This document shows, in pieces, positions 39,813-49,648 of a stretch of DNA of 64,000 nt. The DNA is taken from positions 2,613,001 to 2,677,000 of the forward strand of contig NZ_FXWM01000001.1 of NCBI RefSeq assembly GCF_900177675.1. The letters run 5' to 3'. Position 1 is the first letter of the stretch. The number at the start of each line of letters is the position of its first letter. Made by a program: the position numbers and the translations under genes. Source of the stretch: Bacillus sp. OV166. GTDB lineage: Bacteria; Bacillota; Bacilli; Bacillales; Cytobacillaceae. Under the pieces are notes generated by a model. The model was given only the letters and a program-made list of their open reading frames with translations. It made no database searches and was not told where the DNA came from.

Positions 39813-41906
39813 TCTATTTTTAACTTTTTCAACTAATGAATTTACGGCCTCGCCGAGCTTATATAAAGCCCTATCCAAGCCCTTTTTCCATCCAGGGGCT
39901 TGTTCTTTTATGGTTTCACCTAGTTTTTGAGCATTTTCATTTAATTCTTTGCTTATCTTCTTCGCCTGTTCATTGATTCTTAGATTTGGGGGAGCTTCTC
40001 CGGCGAGCTGTGCATTAATTGAAGAAACTTCGAATTGCTCTTTCGGAAGATGCTGAATAGACTCCTTCATCATCTCTTTAAAAATTGGCACCACATTGGC
40101 TGAACTCGCACTTGGCAGGTAATGCTCTCGGTCGGTTTGGTCAAATCCTAACCAGATTGCCCCGACAAGATTTGGGGTATATCCAACCATCCATTGATCC
40201 TTTGTTCCACTGACATCCTTAAATGGTAACTGGGTCGATCCTGTTTTTCCGGCGAGTTGCACTCCAGGAATACGGGCGCGTCTACCCGTCCCGGTTTCTA
40301 CTACATTTAAGAGCATCGATGTCATTTCATCCGTGACCTCTCCTGACGTCACTTTTGTGGTTTTCGCTTCCCGCTCTGCTAAAACATTTCCAGTAGGTCC
40401 CACTATTTTAGTAATTAAGTGGCTATCTTCACGCTTTCCGCCATTTGGGAAAGCTGAAAAAGCGTTAGCCATTTGTAGGGGAGAAACCCCTTTACTCATT
40501 CCCCCTAGTGCAATTGCTAGGTTTTTATCTTCTTTTGTAACAGGGATGCCAAACCTTTTTAATGAATCTATCCCTTTATTTAGGCCAATTTCATTTAACA
40601 GCCACACTGCCGGGATATTCAGCGATTTCTCAAGTGCCTTATACATTTCAACCTTTCCAGAATATGTTTTTGAAAAATTTTCTGGTTTGTAATTTCCGAA
40701 GGTGGTTGGTTCATCGACAAGCTTGGATGAATAGTTGTATCCTTCTTCAAGGGCTGGTGTATATACTGCCAATGGTTTGATCGTTGATCCAGGCTGTGCA
40801 CGTAATTGTGTTGCTCGGTTAAAGCCTCTGAATACATGCTCACCGCGGCCTCCAACAAGGGCTAGTACTCCCCCTGATGCAGGGTCCATTAAGACTGAAC
40901 CACTTTGAACTAATTTACCCCCTTGACTCCTTGGGAACAAGTAGTTTTTACTATAGACTTTTTCAAGTCCAGACTGAAGATCTTGATCCAAAGCAGTATA
41001 TATTCGATAACCTCTTGTTAATATTTCCTCCTGTGTTATGCCGTATTTATTGATAGCTTCATTTAAAACAGCATCCACATAATAAGGGTATTTTCGTTCA
41101 ACAAAGCTCCCGCCGCCATCGTGAAGACGAATCTTTTCTTTTTTAGCCTCGGTATACTGTGAATTATTAATCATACCTAGTTCTTTCATTTTTGCTAACA
41201 CCGTATTTCGTCTTTTCATCGCTAAATCATAGTTATTATAAGGGTCCAGATAATTCGGTGAATGCAATAGTCCGGCTAGCATTGCTGCCTCGCTCACCGT
41301 TACATCAGTAATATCTTTATTAAAATATTTTTTCGACGCATTGCTGATTCCCCAGGCACCGCTCCCGAAGTAAACCTGATTGATATACATTTGCAGAATC
41401 TCGTTTTTGGTATAAACCTTTTCAATTTTTACCGCTAAAAATAATTCCTCTGCTTTTCGCTTATAGGTCCTTTCTGGTGAAAGAAGGGCATTCTTCGTTA
41501 ACTGCTGCGTTAAAGTACTGCCACCGCCTGTAATTCTTCCCGCAAACAAATTACTGAAAAAGGCACGGGCAATTCCTTTGATATCAAAACCGCCATGCTG
41601 ATAGAAACGTTCGTCCTCGATGGCAACGACCGCATTGGGGACATACTTTGGCAAGTCCTCGATTTTTACGCCTTTCGTCCGATTGGTAGCGACATTACTA
41701 GCCACTTTTCCATTTTTATCATAAATAACTGTCGGCTGACTGAGACCCTGCTTTAATGATTGAACATTTGCTCTCATCGCGAGCCAGCCGAAATAGAGGA
41801 TGGTCGCTAGAACAACCACTAGAATAATTAATAAGAATATTTGAGTTAAGTGTTTCTTTTTCCAGAAACGAACGATTTTTTCCCAAAATGGATGCAATTT
41901 CTCCAT
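39804..41906 (-). CDS. class A penicillin-binding protein (PBP1A family)
   Basis: A 700-residue bifunctional peptidoglycan synthase. One membrane anchor at residues 22-45 is followed by a GT51 glycosyltransferase domain (VAIEDERFYQHGGFD, GGSTLTQQLTKN, YINQVYFGSGAWGI). The transpeptidase has S374-x-x-K377 in PGSTIKP, SLN and KTGST. The C-terminus is a charged helical tail. It resembles the sporulation-type PBP2c/2d (pbpF/pbpG) in size. Single-gene transcription unit on the minus strand. Confidence 0.93.
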   Translation of the reverse strand: MEKLHPFWEKIVRFWKKKHLTQIFLLIILVVVLATILYFGWLAMRANVQSLKQGLSQPTVIYDKNGKVASNVATNRTKGVKIEDLPKYVPNAVVAIEDERFYQHGGFDIKGIARAFFSNLFAGRITGGGSTLTQQLTKNALLSPERTYKRKAEELFLAVKIEKVYTKNEILQMYINQVYFGSGAWGISNASKKYFNKDITDVTVSEAAMLAGLLHSPNYLDPYNNYDLAMKRRNTVLAKMKELGMINNSQYTEAKKEKIRLHDGGGSFVERKYPYYVDAVLNEAINKYGITQEEILTRGYRIYTALDQDLQSGLEKVYSKNYLFPRSQGGKLVQSGSVLMDPASGGVLALVGGRGEHVFRGFNRATQLRAQPGSTIKPLAVYTPALEEGYNYSSKLVDEPTTFGNYKPENFSKTYSGKVEMYKALEKSLNIPAVWLLNEIGLNKGIDSLKRFGIPVTKEDKNLAIALGGMSKGVSPLQMANAFSAFPNGGKREDSHLITKIVGPTGNVLAEREAKTTKVTSGEVTDEMTSMLLNVVETGTGRRARIPGVQLAGKTGSTQLPFKDVSGTKDQWMVGYTPNLVGAIWLGFDQTDREHYLPSASSANVVPIFKEMMKESIQHLPKEQFEVSSINAQLAGEAPPNLRINEQAKKISKELNENAQKLGETIKEQAPGWKKGLDRALYKLGEAVNSLVEKVKNRGE

Positions 41907-42127
41907 GTGACCTCCTTACTTTAAAAGAGTAATTTTTAATTCCTTTATTATAAATTTTATCGAATTAAAAGACTAGTAAAAGCCATTTGGCTATTATTAT
42001 TCCCCCTAGGAACAAATAAAACTTAGGTACGTCTAACAAGTAATTAAAAAAATATTTTAAATTTGTGTAGGGTTCATTAAAAAAACTTCGTCTATTAGGT
42101 GTAATGAATGGGAAACAGGAGGAAATA

Positions 42128-42817
42128 ATGATAACGATAAAAAATTTAAGCCATGATTTTGTGATTGGAAAAAAAGGAAGACAAACAATTATTCCGGTAC
42201 TTAGAGATATTTCTTTGACGGTCGAAAAAGGTGAAATTGTTACGATTGTTGGTAGAAGCGGATCGGGGAAATCAACGCTTCTTAATTTAGTGAGTGGCTT
42301 TATTCATCCGAAAGAGGGTGAAATTTGGATCAGCGGGGAAAAGGTAACAGATCTGAACGAAACGAAATTTGCAGATTTTCGGATTAATAATCTAGGATTT
42401 ATTTTTCAAAGCTTTCAATTGATTCCGAGCATGACTGCCTTTCAAAACGTGGAGCTGCCGCTTATTTTAAAAGGTATTAACGAAAAGGAACGAAAAATCC
42501 AAACGGAAGAAATGCTTAAAAAAGTTGGTCTGCTAGATTACCAGGATCATTATCCGGGAGAATTATCAGGCGGGCAGCAGCAGCGGGTAAGTATCGCCCG
42601 TGCGTTAATTGTTAATCCCCCGATAATTCTTGCCGATGAACCGACCGGCAGCCTTGATAGTGAAACAGAGGAAGAATTATTGAAATTCATTAAGGAATTA
42701 AATACGGATTTAGGAATCACCTTTTTGATAATTACCCATGATGACAAGGTGGCCGATATCGGTAACCGAAAGATTGAGTTAAAAGATGGCCGTATTGTCG
42801 AGGGGGTGCTGTTATGA
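42128..42817 (+). CDS. ABC transporter ATPase (MacB/LolD-like)
   Basis: A 229-residue ATPase from the ATG after CAGGAGGAAAT (an upstream in-frame ATG at 42104 is less well placed). Walker A is GRSGSGKST, signature LSGGQQQR, Walker B IILADEPTGSLDSE. The last phrase is typical of the MacB/LolD/FtsE branch, which works with FtsX-like permeases in export or lipid-linked processes. It is coupled with the next gene (ATGA overlap). Confidence 0.92.
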   Translation: MITIKNLSHDFVIGKKGRQTIIPVLRDISLTVEKGEIVTIVGRSGSGKSTLLNLVSGFIHPKEGEIWISGEKVTDLNETKFADFRINNLGFIFQSFQLIPSMTAFQNVELPLILKGINEKERKIQTEEMLKKVGLLDYQDHYPGELSGGQQQRVSIARALIVNPPIILADEPTGSLDSETEEELLKFIKELNTDLGITFLIITHDDKVADIGNRKIELKDGRIVEGVLL

Positions 42818-44163
42818 AGTTAAAAGATCAATTCCGCTTCGTCAGCCAGAATATGAAGAAAAATAGAACGAGAGTATTTATGACGATTCTTGCGACAGCA
42901 ATGGGATGTGCCTTCTTAATTGTTCTCGCCTCTGTCGGGTTTGGCTTACAGAAATCAGTGGTAAAAGAAATTACTGAACGCAGGGTCATTACCCAAATTG
43001 ATGTCCATGGCAAAGAAACAAAAGATCAAGGGGTTTTTCGTCCTTTAAATGATAAAGATATTCAAATTTTTGAAAAAGTTAAAGATGTAAAAGCTATCAC
43101 AAGAAGGAAAATGTTGCAACAGGAAAGCACCTATACGATTGGGAATTATCAAGAAGCAACGCAAACTTTTGTGGCGAATTTTCCGGCAGAAATAAAATCC
43201 GGTTTTGAATTATCTGAGGGCAGGCTGCCAAAGGGGAAAGATGAAGTGGCCGTAGGGTATAATTTCCTAACTAATCTCGCAGAAAAAGAGGCTGGCGATG
43301 ATTTGTACGATGAGAAGGGTCAGGTTAAAGCGGAGTACCTCTATAAAGGCGAATTACTTGGCAAGGAAATTTCGTTAACGATCAGGCAGTTTAAAGAGGG
43401 CAAACAAGTAGTAAAAACGATTCCTTTGAAGGTTGTTGGCATCTCTAAAAAGCCAACGAAAGAATGGGCCGAAGATAGAAGTGTGTTTATTTCGGATGAA
43501 ATTCTAACGGAAATTGAGACGTTCACTGGAACACCAAAAGGGTACCAGCTCGATGCCAATGGTGAAGTACCTGTCGACCTGAATGTCAATAAAAACTCGT
43601 ATGATGAAGTTAAAATCTATGCTAAAAACATGGAAGCCGTCCAAAGTATCTCTGATCAATTAAAAGACAAGAATTATGCTTCGTATTCAGTGGTAAATGA
43701 ATTAAAAGAGGTAAATATGGTATTCATGATTGCAAAAGCAGGACTCATATTTATTGGGACGATCGCCATTTTAATCGCTTCTATCGGAATTTATAATACG
43801 ATGACGATGGCGGTGACCGAGCGGGCGCCTGACATTGGAATTATGAAAGCAATCGGTGCGAATCCGAAAACAATTAAGCAAATCTTTCTGCTTGAAAGCA
43901 GTTATATTGGATTAATCGGTGCACTCATTGGTACAGTCGTTTCCTATGGGATTAGTTATACGGTGAATTTTGCGATTCCATTAATTATCAAACAGGCATT
44001 TGGTCAAGAAACGGACTTAGACATAATATTTAGTGACATCCCACTTATTTTACCAATCATTTGTATTGTAATTTGTTATGGTGTTACGATTATCTCAGGA
44101 TTTCGACCAGCACAGCGGGCAACAAAAGTTGATGTATTAAAAGCAATGCGAAGAGAAGTTTAG
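42814..44163 (+). CDS. ABC transporter permease (FtsX/MacB-like)
   Basis: A 449-residue permease with the MacB layout: one membrane segment near residues 20-42, a large extracytoplasmic domain (about 45-290) and three C-terminal membrane segments (MIAKAGLIFIGTIAILIASIG, YIGLIGALIGTVVSYGI, IPLILPIICIVICYGVTI). TMAVTERAPDIGIMKAIGA is the family phrase. The pair resembles YvrO/YvrN of Bacillus subtilis, likewise near the btu genes. Substrate unknown. Confidence 0.9.
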   Translation: MKLKDQFRFVSQNMKKNRTRVFMTILATAMGCAFLIVLASVGFGLQKSVVKEITERRVITQIDVHGKETKDQGVFRPLNDKDIQIFEKVKDVKAITRRKMLQQESTYTIGNYQEATQTFVANFPAEIKSGFELSEGRLPKGKDEVAVGYNFLTNLAEKEAGDDLYDEKGQVKAEYLYKGELLGKEISLTIRQFKEGKQVVKTIPLKVVGISKKPTKEWAEDRSVFISDEILTEIETFTGTPKGYQLDANGEVPVDLNVNKNSYDEVKIYAKNMEAVQSISDQLKDKNYASYSVVNELKEVNMVFMIAKAGLIFIGTIAILIASIGIYNTMTMAVTERAPDIGIMKAIGANPKTIKQIFLLESSYIGLIGALIGTVVSYGISYTVNFAIPLIIKQAFGQETDLDIIFSDIPLILPIICIVICYGVTIISGFRPAQRATKVDVLKAMRREV

Positions 44164-44271
44164 TTACGAGGTTATCCACTGAAATTCCGTACCATTCGCG
44201 GACAACCAATTCCTAGTCCAAGCATATGTTAATAGAAAGATTGTTTAACATAAAGGAAAGGGCTGGGGAAG

Positions 44272-44538
44272 ATGATTAACTGGAAGGTCCGATTAAGAAA
44301 CCGGAACTGGGTTATCGCGTTTGTATCTCAAATTATGATTGTTGCTCAAATGGTGTTTGCGTGTTTAAATTCCTTTGGGATCATTGATTTTCAACTCACG
44401 GATGCTATTCAAAATTCTGTGTTAACCTTTTTAAATGCTGTATTTGTATTGCTGTCTATGTTAGGAATCGTACAGGATCCAACCACTAAGGGCTATGGGG
44501 ACAGTGAACGGGCGTTAAAATACAAGGACCCAAATTAA
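44272..44538 (+). CDS. orphan phage holin-like protein (phi LC3 type)
   Basis: An 88-residue protein starting MINWKVRLRNRNWVIAFVSQI, typical of LC3-type phage holins, with two membrane segments (about 15-35 and 52-70) and the family end LGIVQDPTTKGYGDSERAL. It stands alone among chromosomal transporter genes with its own terminator and no endolysin. It may be a relic of a phage, or a domesticated holin used in cell lysis, autolysin release or spore formation. Confidence 0.85.
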   Translation: MINWKVRLRNRNWVIAFVSQIMIVAQMVFACLNSFGIIDFQLTDAIQNSVLTFLNAVFVLLSMLGIVQDPTTKGYGDSERALKYKDPN

Positions 44539-44547
44539 TTAACTCAT

Positions 44548-44577
44548 GTCAGTTCCAAAATGGAACTGGCTTTTTTT
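44548..44577 (+). terminator. Rho-independent terminator after the holin-like gene
   Basis: GTCAGTTCC and GGAACTGGC pair (one G-U) around aaaat and are followed by seven T residues. Confidence 0.85.
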
Positions 44578-44674
44578 GTTAGTTATATTGGAACAGTGAG
44601 AAAATTCTTTACATTATCTATTCAAATTGTTTTACTAGATATTGACTAAAATATTCGTGAGAGGCAGTACATAT

Positions 44675-45895
44675 ATGGAAAAAGTAAAAAACTATATTGG
44701 GCAATATCATCCAATTGTATGGGTTTTGTTATTAGGTACAGTTTTGTCAAGGGGCTCGGCTTTTATGACGCTCCCTTTTCTATCAATCTACTTATCTAGA
44801 CATATGGACCTGTCACCAATCGTGATTGGGTTAACCGTTGGGATGAGTCCATTAATGGCGACCGTCGGCGGTTTTATTGGCGGCCATTTATCGGACCGGT
44901 TCGGACGTAAACCTATTATGCTGACTGCTTTGTTTGCGTTAGCATTTGTTTATTATGGGTTCACCCTTGCATCAGGACAGGGGTGGTTTATTCTCTTAAA
45001 TGCACTAAACGGGCTTTGTACCTCATTCTTCGAACCAACCTCGCAAGCCTTGATGGCCGATTTAACCAGCAAGGAAAAGCGGATGAAGGTTTACTCTTTA
45101 CGCTACACTGCGATGAATATCGGAGCATCCGTAGGTCCGCTTATTGGTGCATACTTGGCAAGTACGGCTGCTAAGCTTTCCTTTGCGATTACGGGAACAA
45201 CTTATCTTATCTATGCGATTGTATTAGTTTATTTTATGAAAAAGCTGGTTATCCAAACAGATAAGATTAGTAAAAAGGTGGTATCCCTTGGGGATGCATT
45301 TTGGATTATTAAAACAGATAAGGCCTTAAGGTATTTAATCATTGGGATTATTTTAGTTAACATTGGCTATGTTCAAATAGATTCCAATTTACCGCAGATT
45401 TTAGAAGGTACGGTTGATAATGGCATTGTGATTTTTTCCTCGCTCATAACGATTAATGCCTTGATGGTTGTTTTCCTGCAGATGCCAATTAGCTATGTTG
45501 CTGAAAAGTTTAGATTAATGCAGGTAATGGTAGTCGGTGCAATTTTTATGGCGGCAGGTTTAATCGCATTTAGCTTTGTAAGTGGCTGGGTAACAGCTAT
45601 ACTTGCAATCGTATTATTAACCCTGGGTGAAATATTAATCTTTCCTTCCAACAGTATGATGATTGATCAATTAGCCCCCGAGCATTTGCGCGGCACCTAT
45701 TTCGGAGCAGCTCAATTCCGGAAAATTGGAAATTTTCTTGGGCCAGTCATAGGCGGCTACATACTTAGCCTGTATCAAGGACAGATCATGTTTTGGATTA
45801 TTGCTCTAATAACACTAGGAAGTATCGTGTTCTTTACAGCTGGAAACAAAGTTTTCATTGACACTAAAGCTTCCAGCATGGAAAAAACGACTTGA
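44675..45895 (+). CDS. MFS transporter
   Basis: A 406-residue, 12-segment major facilitator from the ATG at 44675. The signature loop 2-3 motif reads GGHLSDRFGRKPIM (residues about 77-90). PTSQALMADLTSKEKRM and YTAMNIGASVGPLIG are typical of drug-efflux-type (DHA1) members such as YttB-like proteins. The substrate is unknown. An in-frame TTG at 44642 would add 11 residues. Confidence 0.88.
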   Translation: MEKVKNYIGQYHPIVWVLLLGTVLSRGSAFMTLPFLSIYLSRHMDLSPIVIGLTVGMSPLMATVGGFIGGHLSDRFGRKPIMLTALFALAFVYYGFTLASGQGWFILLNALNGLCTSFFEPTSQALMADLTSKEKRMKVYSLRYTAMNIGASVGPLIGAYLASTAAKLSFAITGTTYLIYAIVLVYFMKKLVIQTDKISKKVVSLGDAFWIIKTDKALRYLIIGIILVNIGYVQIDSNLPQILEGTVDNGIVIFSSLITINALMVVFLQMPISYVAEKFRLMQVMVVGAIFMAAGLIAFSFVSGWVTAILAIVLLTLGEILIFPSNSMMIDQLAPEHLRGTYFGAAQFRKIGNFLGPVIGGYILSLYQGQIMFWIIALITLGSIVFFTAGNKVFIDTKASSMEKTT

Positions 45896-45907
45896 AAAAG
45901 ATAAAAA

Positions 45908-45943
45908 AATGCTTCTGGTGATGAAAACCAGAGGCATTTTTTT
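45908..45943 (+). terminator. Rho-independent terminator after the MFS gene
   Basis: AATGCTTCTGGT and ACCAGAGGCATT pair (one G-U) around gatgaaa and are followed by a T-run. Confidence 0.85.
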
Positions 45944-46124
45944 ACATCGTGACCCAAAATAAAAACACTACATTTATTACTAAGATGCCCACAATTTCCC
46001 AAATGTTTGTTAAAATAAGGATGAGAGATATGGTAAGAGGAAAACTTAGGTTTTAGCCCTTAGTAGTACTTCTTTATTGTTTTTTGAATAGGATTAATGA
46101 TCTATTGGGAAAGGGGTCCTTAAA

Positions 46125-46349
46125 ATGTGGTTTTGGATTACTATTTCTGCTCTTTGTTTCGTCCTATTGCTGTTTTTAGAGGAATTCATCTACTATTTTT
46201 GGAACCGTTATGTGTATGGTGCAAATTATGAAAGAAAGTGGAGATGGTGGAGTAAACTGTCTGTTGCAGGTGTTATTTTTAAACGAGTGTTCCATAAAAG
46301 AGAAAAAGAAATATCGAATTCTAATTCAGATAAGGGCTTGCCATTATAA
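46125..46349 (+). CDS. 74-residue single-pass membrane protein, unknown
   Basis: An N-terminal membrane segment (FWITISALCFVLLLFLEEFIYYF) is followed by a basic, Trp-rich cytoplasmic part (KWRWWSK). GGAAAGGGG precedes the ATG and a terminator follows, so it is a complete unit. Family not recognised. Confidence 0.6.
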   Translation: MWFWITISALCFVLLLFLEEFIYYFWNRYVYGANYERKWRWWSKLSVAGVIFKRVFHKREKEISNSNSDKGLPL

Positions 46350-46369
46350 GGTAAGCACTTATCTTTTTT
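46332..46369 (+). terminator. Rho-independent terminator overlapping the small membrane gene end
   Basis: AAGGGCTTGCC and GGTAAGCACTT pair with one mismatch and one G-U around attataa, followed by an A/T-rich tract with eight T residues. Confidence 0.75.
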
Positions 46370-46381
46370 TTATTTTAAATT

Positions 46382-46636
46382 CTAGTTAGAAGAATTCCCC
46401 TTTTTCCTATTTAAAAAAGCACCTATGGAATCAATGACGTAAAACAATATAAATAATAAAATAATAATATATTCAGCTGTCTCCATAACCCTAAAAGGGT
46501 TTAATGCCTTCCAAAAAATCCCTGAAATACTTATTCCCATCAAAAGATCCAATGAAATAATTAGTATTAAACTGAAAGCCGCCAGCAGGGTTGTTACAAA
46601 TAATATTTTCAGCCTCATCACACCTTTAGGAATCAT
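46382..46636 (-). CDS. 84-residue two-pass membrane protein, unknown
   Basis: Two hydrophobic segments (LFVTTLLAAFSLILIISLDLL and YIIILLFILFYVIDSIGAFL) are separated by a short loop. The end is basic (NRKKGNSSN). It is convergent with the preceding small gene. Nothing links it to a known family. Confidence 0.55.
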   Translation of the reverse strand: MIPKGVMRLKILFVTTLLAAFSLILIISLDLLMGISISGIFWKALNPFRVMETAEYIIILLFILFYVIDSIGAFLNRKKGNSSN

Positions 46637-46799
46637 CTTGTTTTTATTGTTCTTTTCTAAGCAGTTCCTTATTCGGAACTAAAAATGTTAAGAATGCTTG
46701 TATAAAAACCGATTTCAATAGGATAAAGTGATATACCTTGGGCAATATATCCAGTATTGGGAGAAAAGTGTTCAAATAATATTAAGGGAGGCGGATATT

Positions 46800-48404
46800 G
46801 TGTCGATTTTATCTAAAATGCTTAAAAATAAACAAAAAAAGAGACAGGACGATAATTATAGGCAAAAACAAGATCCGCAAAAACCGGAGGACTTGCCAAT
46901 CTTAAGAGATTATCAAGAAAATATATCACGTATCAAAGAGGAAGTTGGCAATAGTACCGACATTAACGTTCGCGAGTTTAAGATTGGTGCATATAAAGGT
47001 GCTCTTGTTTATGTTGACGGATTGGCTAGTGTTATCGCAATAGCCGACTATATATTAGAAACCGTAATGGAGACAGAAGTACCCGACGTACCAGTCGATA
47101 TATTTCAATTCATGTTGGATAAAACAATGGCACTAGGAAGTGTCAAGACCATTGAGAATTGGAACCAAGTATATGATTCATTGTTTTCAGGAGATACAGT
47201 CATCTTTTTACAGGGATGCAACAAAGCAATCAGCGGCGAAACCAAAGGATGGGAAAGGCGTGCGATTTCCGAGCCTACCACACAACTATCGATTCGTGGT
47301 CCAAAGGATTCTTTTACAGAAACCCTTCGGACGAATACAGCATTAATTCGTCGCCGGATTAAAAGTCCAAATTTGAGAGTGGATTCCATGAAAATAGGAG
47401 CTGTATCCCAATCAGATATCGCAATTATGTATATGAAAGGCATTGCCAATGAAAAAATTGTTGGCGAGGTCAAAGAAAGGCTTAATCGAATCGATATCGA
47501 TTCGGTCCTTGGTTCTGGATATATAGAGCAATTGATTGAAGACCAAACATGGACAACATTTCCAACCACCTACCATTCAGAAAGGCCCGATGTTGTAACA
47601 TCACATTTACTTGAAGGGAGAATTGCCATAGTAGTTGATGGGACTCCGTTTGTTGTTACAGTTCCAGCTATTTTTATTCAATTTTTCCAGGCTCCGGATG
47701 ATTACTATTCACGGTTTGACATTTCAACAGGAATACGTTTGTTAAGAATTTTAGCATTCCTTATTGCTGTTATTGGACCATCTGTTTATATTGCTGCGAC
47801 CACTTTCCATCAAGAGATGATCCCGACGACGATGGCTATTGCTATTGCTTCTCAACGTGAAAATGTTCCCTTCCCTGCCTTTGTTGAGGCATTAATCATG
47901 GAGGTAACATTTGAAATTTTAAGGGAGGCGGGTCTTAGGCTTCCACGGGCTGTTGGTCAGGCCGTATCGATTGTAGGGGCTCTCGTAATTGGCCAGGCAG
48001 CAGTACAGGCTGGGTTTGTCTCTCCTGTAATGGTTATTGTCGTTTCAATCACCGCTATCGCAAATTTTTCCACACCGGTTTTTGCGATGGCGATAGCAGC
48101 AAGATTAGTTCGCTTTGTCCTGATGGGATTAGCTGCGATTTTGGGATTTTATGGAATCATGTTAGGGATTATGTTCATGTCCATTCATTTATGTTCGCTT
48201 CGCTCGTTTGGAATTCCATACATGATGCCGCTCGCACCATTCAACATCCATAATCAACAAGACGCATTCGTTCGCTTTCCTATCTGGTCTATGAAAAATA
48301 GACCCATGTTTATTAGTAAAGGCAATATGAGGAGAACTGGAGATAATCAAAAACCTGGGCCACCCAAATCAACGGAAAATCAACCTAAAAATGGTGAAGA
48401 ATGA
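46800..48404 (+). CDS. spore germination receptor subunit A (GerA family)
   Basis: A 534-residue protein from the GTG after AAGGGAGGCGG; an ATG at 46728 has no such signal. The cytoplasmic first half has the GerA phrases FKIGAYKGALVYVDGLAS and FLQGCNKAI; the second half has about five membrane segments with RENVPFPAFVEALIMEVTFEILREAGLRLP. It is the A subunit of a nutrient germinant receptor in the spore inner membrane. It overlaps the C-subunit gene. Confidence 0.95.
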   Translation: MSILSKMLKNKQKKRQDDNYRQKQDPQKPEDLPILRDYQENISRIKEEVGNSTDINVREFKIGAYKGALVYVDGLASVIAIADYILETVMETEVPDVPVDIFQFMLDKTMALGSVKTIENWNQVYDSLFSGDTVIFLQGCNKAISGETKGWERRAISEPTTQLSIRGPKDSFTETLRTNTALIRRRIKSPNLRVDSMKIGAVSQSDIAIMYMKGIANEKIVGEVKERLNRIDIDSVLGSGYIEQLIEDQTWTTFPTTYHSERPDVVTSHLLEGRIAIVVDGTPFVVTVPAIFIQFFQAPDDYYSRFDISTGIRLLRILAFLIAVIGPSVYIAATTFHQEMIPTTMAIAIASQRENVPFPAFVEALIMEVTFEILREAGLRLPRAVGQAVSIVGALVIGQAAVQAGFVSPVMVIVVSITAIANFSTPVFAMAIAARLVRFVLMGLAAILGFYGIMLGIMFMSIHLCSLRSFGIPYMMPLAPFNIHNQQDAFVRFPIWSMKNRPMFISKGNMRRTGDNQKPGPPKSTENQPKNGEE

Positions 48405-49618
48405 TGAAAAAATGTTTCATTATTATTTTGATATTAATCATGTCTCTACCGATCCTGAGCGCTTGCTGGAATCAGAAAGAACTTACTGATTTGGCCTTTG
48501 TAATGGCACTTGGTATTGATAGGGGTGAGGACGATCTGTACCATCTTTCGTTTCAGCTTGTTAATCCAGGCAACGTTTCAGCTGGGCAAGGTGGAGGAGG
48601 AGGCCAGGGGCTGCCGATAGCCGTTTATAAAAGCACTGGTAGAACCATTACTGAAGCGTCAAGAAATGCAACGAAAAAGGTTTCGCGCCGTTTATATTAT
48701 GCACACACTAATTTAGTCGTTGTTAGTGAAGAGGTGGCGAGTGATAGAACACTGATGCTTAATCTGTTGGATGCCTTTGCTAGGGATCCAGAGTTTAGAA
48801 CAACTACAGAGTTAATTATTGCAAGAGATTCTACAGCAGAGGAAATAGTTACTACTCTGACTATTCTCGATAAACTGCCTGTCACCAAAGTCACAAAAGA
48901 AATCAAATCTACTGAAGCTATGAAGGGGGAAAATATAAGTGTAAGTATAGATGATATCATTGATGGAATTGTCGACAGTGGGAAAGAGCCTATTCTAAAC
49001 GGTTATCGACTAATTGGTCAAAAAGAAGAAGCCAATAAAGCAACTAATTTGCAAAAAACAACAACCTATGCTTTCCTCTCAGCTGATGGCTTAGCGGTTA
49101 TTAAAGAGGGTGCATTGATCGGTTGGATAGAGAGTAACAAGGCTCGTGGAGTGATCTGGGTCTTAGATAAAGCGAAGAGTACCGATATCACACTTAAGTG
49201 GAAGGGGAAGAAAAACGCCATTAGTATGGTGCCAATTAGATCAAAAACCAAAGTTTCAACCATCTTTAAAAATGGGAAACCTGTAATAAATATTAAAATT
49301 GAGAATGAGGGCTGGATTAGTGAAGCGAATACAGCAATAGAATTGATGGATCCAAAAACGATTGGAAAAATTGAAAAGTTAGTTGAAAAAGAAATTAAAA
49401 AGGAAATACAGTCTTCAGTAAAGGAAGCCCAGAAACTAAAGTGTGATATCTTCGGGTTTGGTGATTATGTACATAAAGCTAATCCTAAACTATGGAAGAA
49501 GCTTAAAGGGGATTGGAACGATTATTTTGCAGACCTAGAAGTGAATGTTAAGGTAGATTCCTACGTGCGGCGCGAAGGGGTTCGGACAAATCCGTTTTGG
49601 TCAGACATTAATAAATAA
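48401..49618 (+). CDS. spore germination receptor lipoprotein C (Ger(x)C family)
   Basis: A 405-residue lipoprotein. The lipobox ends at C22 (ILSAC) and is followed by WNQKELTDLAFVMALGIDRG, diagnostic of Ger(x)C. A Gly-rich stretch GQGGGGGQG occurs near residues 66-74. It is the outer-leaflet subunit of the receptor. Its order A-C-B-B differs from the classic A-B-C. Confidence 0.94.
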   Translation: MMKKCFIIILILIMSLPILSACWNQKELTDLAFVMALGIDRGEDDLYHLSFQLVNPGNVSAGQGGGGGQGLPIAVYKSTGRTITEASRNATKKVSRRLYYAHTNLVVVSEEVASDRTLMLNLLDAFARDPEFRTTTELIIARDSTAEEIVTTLTILDKLPVTKVTKEIKSTEAMKGENISVSIDDIIDGIVDSGKEPILNGYRLIGQKEEANKATNLQKTTTYAFLSADGLAVIKEGALIGWIESNKARGVIWVLDKAKSTDITLKWKGKKNAISMVPIRSKTKVSTIFKNGKPVINIKIENEGWISEANTAIELMDPKTIGKIEKLVEKEIKKEIQSSVKEAQKLKCDIFGFGDYVHKANPKLWKKLKGDWNDYFADLEVNVKVDSYVRREGVRTNPFWSDINK

Positions 49619-49648
49619 TGCGGTATAAGGAGGGGGGGACAATCGTGC

